Shown here: positions 34,749 to 41,942 of the stretch, piece by piece
How positions within the stretch are numbered: the first letter of the stretch is position 1
How the letters are laid out: every line of letters begins with the position of its first letter
NCBI GenBank assembly: GCA_035545735.1
Contig: DASZXS010000040.1
Location: 65,399-129,398, forward strand
Reading direction: 5' to 3'
DNA from: JAJYKC01 sp035545735
GTDB taxonomy: Bacteria; Acidobacteriota; Terriglobia; Bryobacterales; Bryobacteraceae
Length of the DNA stretch: 64,000 bases
The notes under the pieces: generated by a model
The model's database searches: none
Told to the model about the DNA's origin: nothing
The model's input: the letters and a program-made list of their open reading frames with translations, nothing else
Program-made: the position numbers and the translations under genes

Positions 34749-36683
34749 TTGGTTGCTCTGAAACAGTTCGGAAAATACGAGATTATCCGTAAGCTGGGGC
34801 GCAGCATGACGGATGTCTACCTGGCGCGCGATACCGAACTGGACCGTCCGGCGGTGCTGAAAATCATTGAAGAGTCGCGGGATGAATACACGCAGCTGGT
34901 GATTGAAGCTGAGCGTCGTGGGGCGCAGATTCAGGAGCAGCTTCACCAACTGGACCCTCGCATCGTCGAAATTTACGAATATGGAACGCAGGCCGGATGC
35001 TTTTACGTCTCGATGGCGTATCTTCCGGGAAGGAACATTGCGGAGATTCTGCACGCCGAATGCCGGCTGGAACCGGCGCGGGCGGTGCGCTACGCCGCCG
35101 AGGTCTGCAGCCAGCTCGACCGCCTGCATGCCTTCGTCTCCGATGTGAACGGGCAGCGCCGCGCCGTCGTGCACGGCGACATCAAGCCTTCGAACATTCA
35201 GATCGGCGCCAACGATGAGGTGCGCCTGCTGGATTTCGGCATCGCGAAGGTAATCACCTACACGCATAACCTGACGCACCATAACCTCGGCAGCCCTACG
35301 TACTGCTCGCCGGAGAGGCTGAGCAAGGCGCAAGTGGATCCACAATCCGATCTTTGGGCGCTGGGAGTCAGTTTGTACGAGATGGTGGCCGGTTCCCCGC
35401 CCTACCAGGCGCAGGATACCCGCAAACTCGAAAATCTGATTCAATCGAAACGGCCGCCTCGCGCCCTTCCCGCGAGTTGTCCGGCCGCGGTGCGGGCCGT
35501 GATTGCAAAGGCGCTCGCGGCCGGATGCGAACACCGGTATCCGTCGGCGGCGGCGTTTGAAAGCGATCTGCGCGCGATTCTTTTGAAACTCCCCACTACG
35601 GCGGAAACCGAGAACCGCGAGCCAAGCGAAGTCAATGCGACCATCCAGAAATCGCGCGTCGAAGCGCCGCCAGTGCCGCGCCCGCCGGCGCGCTTCTGGG
35701 GCATCCGCCGCCGCAAAGTCACCCGGATTCGGAGGCCGAAGAGAACCGGCATCTGGCTGGCGCTGGCGGCCGGTATGGTTTGCGGGCTGCTCGGAGGGCC
35801 CCTGCATTACGCCTATGTATTCCGGAACGTGAGCAAGCCCCTTCGCCCGCCGCCGGATTTCGCGCGGGGGAGCGTCGCTCAGATTCAGGAGTCCTGGGAT
35901 CTTTACCGGCGGCTGCAACAGCAGAACGCTTTCCTCGGACGGTTCTCGCCCGCCCTGCCCCTGGCGGCGTCAATGCATACCGCGCTGCTCGCGGGAGCCA
36001 ATGACGTGATCGAGGGCTACCATAACAGCTCCGACCCTTCGCCCGAGCATTTCAATTGGAAGCGCGCGCGCTTGTGCCTGCGCTACGCGCTGGCGATTTT
36101 TCCTTCGGACCGCAAGGCCCAGGGCGCGGCGGCTCTCTGCGACGGTTATCTCAACCTGATTGCGAATCCGAAGCTGCCAGGCGCCGCGGCGAGCGAAGAA
36201 CGCTTCCAGGCGGCCGCGCGCGCGCTGCCTGGTTCTCCCGACCCGCACCTGGCGCTCGCGCGGCTTTACACCTACGCATATTCGAACGCCGGACGAGCCG
36301 CGGCGGAATTCACCGCGGCGGAACGGCGCGGCTATCACAACGGTCCGAGGGAATTCGAAGCGCAGGGCGATGGGTACCGGATGCGCGCCGAGTATGAATT
36401 GCGGCAGGCGCGCCGAGCCAAACAGAAGCGGGAGCGAGAGCGCTGGCTGCGGGCGTCGAGGGACGATTTGGACCGGGCGCGGGAACTCTATGAACCGATT
36501 GCCGGATTCTCGCTGGTGAGTTGGAACCTGGATCAACTGGAACGCGACCGCCGGCAGCACCGGCAGCTTATGGAGGCCGGCGCGGCGGCCGCGCGGCTGG
36601 CTGCCGCTCGCGCCAAGAGCCGGACCTTGGCGCGGAAAGCCAAGCCGCATTCGCGCCGGAGACGCCTGGTCAGCTCGCGTTGA
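34749..36683 (+). CDS. Transmembrane Ser/Thr protein kinase with extracytoplasmic helical repeat domain
   Basis: 644 residues from a TTG three bases after the previous stop, with GCGAGG before it. Kinase domain 8-280: Lys38 (AVLKII), catalytic HGDIKPSN at 142-149 (Asp144), DFG at 162-164, and SPE at 187-189. The glycine-rich loop reads LGRSMTDVY and lacks the usual GxGxxG; HGD replaces HRD, so it is an RD-minus kinase. A Pro/Arg-rich linker (300-333) leads to a TM helix (about 335-352). The outer region (360-644) is helical, Ala-rich and resembles TPR units (PDPHLALARLYTYAYSNAG), not the PASTA repeats of PknB. It probably phosphorylates the FHA partners and the SEDS-PBP fusion next door. Confidence 0.88.
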   Translation: MVALKQFGKYEIIRKLGRSMTDVYLARDTELDRPAVLKIIEESRDEYTQLVIEAERRGAQIQEQLHQLDPRIVEIYEYGTQAGCFYVSMAYLPGRNIAEILHAECRLEPARAVRYAAEVCSQLDRLHAFVSDVNGQRRAVVHGDIKPSNIQIGANDEVRLLDFGIAKVITYTHNLTHHNLGSPTYCSPERLSKAQVDPQSDLWALGVSLYEMVAGSPPYQAQDTRKLENLIQSKRPPRALPASCPAAVRAVIAKALAAGCEHRYPSAAAFESDLRAILLKLPTTAETENREPSEVNATIQKSRVEAPPVPRPPARFWGIRRRKVTRIRRPKRTGIWLALAAGMVCGLLGGPLHYAYVFRNVSKPLRPPPDFARGSVAQIQESWDLYRRLQQQNAFLGRFSPALPLAASMHTALLAGANDVIEGYHNSSDPSPEHFNWKRARLCLRYALAIFPSDRKAQGAAALCDGYLNLIANPKLPGAAASEERFQAAARALPGSPDPHLALARLYTYAYSNAGRAAAEFTAAERRGYHNGPREFEAQGDGYRMRAEYELRQARRAKQKRERERWLRASRDDLDRARELYEPIAGFSLVSWNLDQLERDRRQHRQLMEAGAAAARLAAARAKSRTLARKAKPHSRRRRLVSSR

Positions 36684-36689
36684 TTTGAT

Positions 36690-39600
36690 ATGACGGTCAC
36701 CAAAAGCTGGGAACATGCCGCGGCGCCGCGCGAATGGCCCCAGCAGCGCGCGGCGCGCGGACGAGTCGCCGAGGCCGCATGGCTGGCGGTTTCCTCGCTT
36801 CTGGTGGCCGCGGGCCTGGTCCTGGTTTACTTTGCGAAGGCCCAAAGCTTCGCGGATACGCAGGCGCGGCTGGCCCGCGGGGACCTGCTGAATCTCGGAG
36901 CGGAGAGCAGCCCGGACGCCATCATCCCGTTTCTAAACGTATTTTCGGACGCGAGCGAGCGCGCGGCCGCGGCGGAGAAGGTCTCCCAATATATCGAAGC
37001 CCATCGCCCCCTCCCGAACGTGGGATCTCTCGCCCGCATTCATGTCAGCCGAAGCGAGGTGGACGGCGATCTCCGGTGGAACACCGTGCGGGAGCAGATG
37101 GAGCGGCGGGACAGGAGCGGCATAGCGGCAAGGAGCGTGCCGCTGCTGCCGTTATCGCAGGTGAAAGCCCGGATGATCGTGCGCACGCCCGCACAGTTCA
37201 CGAGCGAATATTGGCGCTGGTGCCTGCTCGCGCTGGCGGCTTTCTGGATGGTGCACCTTGCATGGCGATGGCGCTGGTTCGGCGGAGACCAGACCATTCT
37301 GCCCGCCCTCCAGATGCTGTCCGGCATGGGCCTGATCCTCGCGGTGAGCTTGCGCGATCCCCTGCGCGACACTCTCGAGTTCCGTAAATACGCCGAGGGA
37401 ATTGCCCTGGGATGCTGCCTGTTGCTGCTGCCTCTGCTGCGCGCTTTTCGCTACCAGGCGTTCGCGCGATGGATTTATACTCCGCTGCTTACCGCGTTCG
37501 GGCTGTTCGTTCTGCTCACGAAGCTCGGGAGCGGGCCGTCCGGGAGCGACGCGAAGGTGAATCTGGGTCCGTTTCAGCCGGTGGAGCTGATCAAGATTCT
37601 GCTCGTCCTTTTCCTGGCGGCGTATTTCGCCCGGCGCTGGGAATGGCTGCGCGACCTTCGTGAAAAGCGGCTGCTGCCGCGCGGCCTGCGATGGATTGCG
37701 ATTCCGCGGATTTCCCATACGCTGCCGGTGATGGCGGGCGTGGCGGGTGCGCTGCTGCTGTTCTTCGTTCTGAAGGACCTGGGACCGGCCCTGGTAACCG
37801 GCGTCTTATTCCTCACCATGTTCGCTATCGCGCGCAAGCGCGTGGGGCTGGCGCTGGCCGGCGCGGTTATGCTGGTGGGGGGCGTCGCGGCGGGCTATCA
37901 CTACGGGACTCCGCACACGGTGGTGGAGCGGGTCTCAATGTGGCTTTCTCCATGGAATAACGACGTGCGCGGCGGCGATCAACTGGCGCATTCGCTCTGG
38001 GCGTTTTCGACCGGCGGCCTCTGGGGGTCGGGACCGGGATGGGGCGATCCCGCGATGATTCCCGCCGGACATACCGATCTGGTGCTTCCGGCCATCGCCG
38101 AGGAGTGGGGATTCGCGGGGGTGCTCGCGATTTTGGCGCTGTTCGTGTTTCTCGTACGGCGCTCGTTTCAAATTGCGCTGCGGGCGCAGGACGAATTCGG
38201 CATGTTTCTGTGCGCGGGAATGGGAGCGTTGATCGCCTTTGAAATGCTGTTGATCTCGGGCGGCGTGCTGGGCGCAATTCCGCTTTCGGGCGTCGTCTCG
38301 CCATTCCTCAGCTCCGGCAACACCGCGATGCTGTCCAATTTCCTGGTATTCGCGTTCATCCTGGCGGTATCGAATCAACCGGCGCGAGCGGAAGGCGGTT
38401 GGAAGCCCGCGTTTGCCCGGCCTCTTCGCTTTACCGGGATCGCGCTCGCGGCGATGGCGGTTGCCCTGGCGGGAAAGGCCGCCTGGATTCAGGTGCTGCA
38501 CGACCGCGATTTCATTGGACGCGACGCCCTGGTTTACGCCCAGGATGGCGTGAAACGGCCGCAGCACAATCCGCGGTTGAATTCGCTGGCCCGCGAGATC
38601 CAGCGCGGGAGCGTGTACGACCGCAACGGAGTGCTGCTGGCCACCAGCAGTTGGGAGGAGTTGACGAAGAACGCTCCAGCGCTCCAGAAACTCGGCGTCT
38701 CAATCGACCAATGCTGCACGCGAACCGATGGACGCTATTATCCGTTTGGCGCGGAGACGATGCACCTGCTGGGCGACTACCGGACCGGGGTGAATTTTCA
38801 CGCCACCAATTCCTCGCTGATCGAGCACGACTCCAACGGACGGCTGCAGGGCTATGCGGATATTCATGACCTTGCGCCGCTGGTGCGGTACCGGCATCAG
38901 CCGTTCAACCCGGACATTCAAGCCCTGATGCGGGCGGACCGGAGCGTGCACGCATCGATCGACATCCGGCTCCAGTTGAGGCTGGACGCGACCCTGCGCA
39001 GGCATCTGGAGGCATCGTCTAAACGCGGGGCGGCTGTGGTGATGGACGCGCAAACCGGCGATGTTCTGGCGCTGGCGAGTTTTCCAACGCCGGCCGCGGG
39101 CTCAACTCCAACTCCGGACGAGTTGCTCGACCGGGCGCGCTACGGGCAATATCCCCCGGGATCGACGTTCAAGCTGGTGACGGCGATGGCGGCCCTGCGG
39201 CGGAACCCGGCACTTGAGAATCGTGTCTATTCCTGCCGGAGGCTGCCCGACGGGCGCGTGGGAACGGTGATTCCCGGCTGGAAAAAGCTGATCCGCGACG
39301 ATATCGAAGATCACGCGCACGGCAGTTTGAATATGTCGCGGGCGATTGCCGTCTCCTGTAACGCCTACTTCGCCCAGTTGGGAGTGTACGACGTGGGTGC
39401 GCAAGCGCTCTACGACACGGCGGGTTTGCTGGAGGTCCCGGCGGGGCGGATGCCGGAGTTGCGGAAGATGCTCCCGTTTGCCGCCTATGGACAAGGCCCG
39501 GTGCTGGTGACGCCGTTCAAAATGGCGCGCATTGCCGCCACCATCGCCAATGGAGGAGAGATGCCCCAGGGGCGCTGGGTGACCGGAGGTGGAGGCCGGC

Positions 39601-39953
39601 GGAGCGAGCCGCCCCGGCGGATTCTGAACGCCAGCGAAGCCAATTACATCGCGGGCGCGATGCGAGAGGTAGTGACCGCCGGCACCGGCCGGCACGCGAT
39701 GGCGGGTTTGGACGTCAGCGTCGGCGGGAAAACCGGCACCGCGCAAACCGCCGAGGGAGAGCCGCATTCCTGGTTCGCGGGATTTGCGCCATTCGACGGC
39801 GGTTCCGGGAAGCGGATCAGTTTCGCGGTGGTGGTGGAGCATGGCGGATACGGCGCGCTGGCCGCGGCCCCGATGGCGCGTGAAATCGTGGAGTCCGCCC
39901 GCGACCTGGGACTCGTCCCTACAATGAAAACAAGCACGGAACAAGCGAGGTAA
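36690..39953 (+). CDS. SEDS (RodA/FtsW) glycosyltransferase fused to class B penicillin-binding protein
   Basis: 1087 residues. An N-terminal TM helix (about 29-49) and an outer segment (50-170) precede the SEDS core (about 175-560): QPVELIKILLVLFLA at 296-310, GSGPGWG at 446-452 and the GHTDLVLPAIAEEWGF block (460-475) with candidate catalytic Asp463. A further TM helix (about 580-600) leads to a class B PBP: pedestal-like segment about 610-760 and transpeptidase with STFK at 825-828 (Ser825), SCN at 889-891 and KTGT at 1014-1017. One chain thus carries both peptidoglycan polymerase and crosslinker, normally separate partners. The gene lies 6 bases after the kinase gene and 3 bases before the second FHA gene. 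Confidence 0.9.
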   Translation: MTVTKSWEHAAAPREWPQQRAARGRVAEAAWLAVSSLLVAAGLVLVYFAKAQSFADTQARLARGDLLNLGAESSPDAIIPFLNVFSDASERAAAAEKVSQYIEAHRPLPNVGSLARIHVSRSEVDGDLRWNTVREQMERRDRSGIAARSVPLLPLSQVKARMIVRTPAQFTSEYWRWCLLALAAFWMVHLAWRWRWFGGDQTILPALQMLSGMGLILAVSLRDPLRDTLEFRKYAEGIALGCCLLLLPLLRAFRYQAFARWIYTPLLTAFGLFVLLTKLGSGPSGSDAKVNLGPFQPVELIKILLVLFLAAYFARRWEWLRDLREKRLLPRGLRWIAIPRISHTLPVMAGVAGALLLFFVLKDLGPALVTGVLFLTMFAIARKRVGLALAGAVMLVGGVAAGYHYGTPHTVVERVSMWLSPWNNDVRGGDQLAHSLWAFSTGGLWGSGPGWGDPAMIPAGHTDLVLPAIAEEWGFAGVLAILALFVFLVRRSFQIALRAQDEFGMFLCAGMGALIAFEMLLISGGVLGAIPLSGVVSPFLSSGNTAMLSNFLVFAFILAVSNQPARAEGGWKPAFARPLRFTGIALAAMAVALAGKAAWIQVLHDRDFIGRDALVYAQDGVKRPQHNPRLNSLAREIQRGSVYDRNGVLLATSSWEELTKNAPALQKLGVSIDQCCTRTDGRYYPFGAETMHLLGDYRTGVNFHATNSSLIEHDSNGRLQGYADIHDLAPLVRYRHQPFNPDIQALMRADRSVHASIDIRLQLRLDATLRRHLEASSKRGAAVVMDAQTGDVLALASFPTPAAGSTPTPDELLDRARYGQYPPGSTFKLVTAMAALRRNPALENRVYSCRRLPDGRVGTVIPGWKKLIRDDIEDHAHGSLNMSRAIAVSCNAYFAQLGVYDVGAQALYDTAGLLEVPAGRMPELRKMLPFAAYGQGPVLVTPFKMARIAATIANGGEMPQGRWVTGGGGRRSEPPRRILNASEANYIAGAMREVVTAGTGRHAMAGLDVSVGGKTGTAQTAEGEPHSWFAGFAPFDGGSGKRISFAVVVEHGGYGALAAAPMAREIVESARDLGLVPTMKTSTEQAR

Positions 39954-39956
39954 ACC

Positions 39957-40766
39957 ATGCCGCTCTCGGATGCAATCGAAAGACTGGGCAAGGCCATTTT
40001 CGAGACGCCGTTCAATGCCGGACGCATTGCCGCCGAAATGCCGGAACTGGCGGAGATTCGCCTGGCGGCGATCGATGCGATCAAGGCGAAGAGCCACCGG
40101 GTGGGCGGAGCGCGCGTGTTCCCGTTTAACCTGGTCCGGGTCTGCCTGCGCGGCGTGCCCGAATCCCATACCGAGGCTTTCCGGAGCGGGTTTCTGGCGG
40201 ATTACCTCGGCGAAGAACTCAAACAGGCGCTGGCACGCTCCAGCTACCGCTTTCCGGAGGACCTGGAGATCGAGTGGAAGCCCACGGCCGAACTGCCGGC
40301 GGCGGGAGAGGAATGGATTGCCGTCGAAACCGAATCCCGGCCCAAGGCCTCGCGCGACGCCCTCCCCGCGCGGCGGACAGCGCGGCTGGTGGTGTCGCGT
40401 GGAGCGGCGAGCCAGCCGGAAGTGCTGCTGAACAAGGCCAGGACGAATATCGGGCGGACGATTGACGTGTTCCGGTCGGACGGACCTTCCCGGCGCAACG
40501 ATTTGGCGTTCACCGAGGACAACGAAGTGAATCGCTCGGTATCGCGCGAGCATGCGCACGTGCTTTATGACAGGAAAACCAGCGAATACCGGCTGTTTAA
40601 CGATCGCTGGCACAAAGCGGGCGAGGCGGTGGACGGGAACTCGGGGTTGTGGATCGTGCGCGACGGGCTGAGCCAGCCGGTACACCGCAACTCGCGCGGC
40701 GCGCTGCTGAAACACGGCGACGAGATTCATCTCGGCCAGGCGATTGTGAGGTTTGTGCAGAAGTGA
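39957..40766 (+). CDS. Second FHA-domain protein
   Basis: 269 residues. The N-terminal ~110 residues (MPLSDAIERLGKAIFETPFN, then PFNLVRVCLRG and YLGEELKQAL) resemble the FhaA/DUF3662 type. The C-terminal FHA domain (about 135-269) has ARTNIGRTIDVF, the phosphothreonine-contacting SREHAHVLYD, and a final GDEIHLGQAIVRF strand. The usual NGT turn is replaced by a longer insert with NSGLW and HRNSRG, so binding specificity may differ from that of the first FHA protein. Last gene of the operon, 3 bases after the SEDS-PBP stop. Confidence 0.82.
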   Translation: MPLSDAIERLGKAIFETPFNAGRIAAEMPELAEIRLAAIDAIKAKSHRVGGARVFPFNLVRVCLRGVPESHTEAFRSGFLADYLGEELKQALARSSYRFPEDLEIEWKPTAELPAAGEEWIAVETESRPKASRDALPARRTARLVVSRGAASQPEVLLNKARTNIGRTIDVFRSDGPSRRNDLAFTEDNEVNRSVSREHAHVLYDRKTSEYRLFNDRWHKAGEAVDGNSGLWIVRDGLSQPVHRNSRGALLKHGDEIHLGQAIVRFVQK

Positions 40767-40914
40767 GGAAAGCCGCCGGATTCCGGCGGGCGCGAAGGCT
40801 GGGACCCACGAAACGCCATTCTGGCGCTCCGGCCGCGGGCGCATCGTCGAGAGCGGTTCACACCAGGAACGACTCGCTCTCCATGGGCTCGACGCGTCTA
40901 TGCCACGCCCGGGC

Positions 40915-41271
40915 TCAGGAAACCTTGGGCGCCTGGTTGTTCGCGTCCGGGGCGGAGCGCTGGGTGCGAAACTCGTAGTTCTGGATGGCGACGACGGCGT
41001 TGGGGTCCCGGAACCCCATGACGACGCCTCGCGCCACCAGACGTAGCGCAACCCGGCCATCCAGACGAACCGGCCATGACAGCGAGACTTCCAGCCTCGA
41101 CCCCGGCTTCAATTCGCAGTCCGGTGTAAACAAGATGGCGTCGGAACTCATGTCCACTACTTTCCCCGCTCCGCGCGCCAGTTCCGGTCCGTCGCCAAGC
41201 TCGCGGAATTGAAGATCGAGATCGAGCGCGAAGCGCTGGGCTCCGCGGCGGTCTCCCGGATTTTCCGTCAT
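40915..41271 (-). CDS. PilZ-domain protein
   Basis: 118 residues. DRRGAQRFALDLDLQFR has the RxxxR-type c-di-GMP arginine motif, and VVDMSSDAILF corresponds to the D/NxSxxG motif with Gly replaced by Ala. A single beta-barrel domain, so a likely c-di-GMP receptor, though the altered motif leaves binding uncertain. An in-frame ATG at 41325 would overlap the upstream gene by 25 bases; I prefer 41271 because third-position G/C falls before it. TATACT lies 8 bases before this ATG, which would allow a leaderless transcript. Confidence 0.72.
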   Translation of the reverse strand: MTENPGDRRGAQRFALDLDLQFRELGDGPELARGAGKVVDMSSDAILFTPDCELKPGSRLEVSLSWPVRLDGRVALRLVARGVVMGFRDPNAVVAIQNYEFRTQRSAPDANNQAPKVS

Positions 41272-41300
41272 TGTCAGCGAGTATACACCGTCTCGCAGGC

Positions 41301-41792
41301 CTAAAACCGGTATTCCGTTTCCCATTGTGGCCCGTCCATATCCTGCATATGTAATTTTAGACTTTTCGCCTGATCCAGCACCGCTTGGGGAACCTCAAAA
41401 CGAACAGCAACCATCCGATCCATCGTCGCGCGCGGGGGAATCCGGTCCTGAAGCGACAGTGCGCTGTTGTACTGCGCGCCTAAAAAGCGATTGTAGGAGA
41501 GCAAGATCTTGAGATCGGATTTCGCGATCACGCTGCCTTCGACGCTAGTTCCATCGGCCTTCGTGACGGTTACTTTGATGTCCCGGAGGACGAAGGGAAC
41601 GTCGGACAGATTTTGGACCCGGAAGTCGATTACGGCGGCAGAGCTTTCTTCGTCCAACGCTCCGGAGCGGACTTTGAGGACCTTCCCGTCCAGTTGCAGG
41701 TGGGAACCCTTGGTTGAGGAAAATATCCAGAAAACGCCGGCGGCGACCACCAGGATGCCGGCGGCGAGGAACAAAAAGAAGGTCTTAGACAT
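41301..41792 (-). CDS. Membrane-anchored hypothetical protein
   Basis: 163 residues. The N-terminal TM helix (FLFLAAGILVVAAGVFWIF, 6-24) anchors a beta-rich outer domain (about 35-163): VRSGALDEESSAAVIDFRVQ, VPFVLRDIKVTV and MVAVRFEVP look like an Ig-like or late-embryogenesis-type sandwich. I do not recognise a named family. The ATG at 41792 has AGGGAA upstream; a longer open frame reaches over the clpB promoter and is rejected. It lies just before the PilZ gene on the same strand and probably shares a transcript. Confidence 0.65.
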   Translation of the reverse strand: MSKTFFLFLAAGILVVAAGVFWIFSSTKGSHLQLDGKVLKVRSGALDEESSAAVIDFRVQNLSDVPFVLRDIKVTVTKADGTSVEGSVIAKSDLKILLSYNRFLGAQYNSALSLQDRIPPRATMDRMVAVRFEVPQAVLDQAKSLKLHMQDMDGPQWETEYRF

Positions 41793-41895
41793 GACGTTCC
41801 CTGGTGTTTCCAGTACAAGAGTAGACGGTAACACATTTTTTCGCAACGGTTTAGGAGGAAAAGAGAGAAAAGGGATCTTGCCGGGCTTGACTACT

Positions 41896-41936
41896 AGTGA
41901 TATGCTTAGGTTAGTTGATAGTGATACACTAAGGTT
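41896..41936 (+). promoter_or_regulatory. Tandem 17-base repeats upstream of clpB
   Basis: AGTGATATGCTTAGGTT (41896-41912) and AGTGATACACTAAGGTT (41920-41936) agree at 14 of 17 positions and start 24 bases apart. TTGACT lies just before the first copy (41887-41892), and the second copy ends 6 bases before the ATG. Neither CIRCE nor HAIR operators fit. It is a candidate stress-control site. Confidence 0.45.
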
Positions 41937-41942
41937 TTGGAT

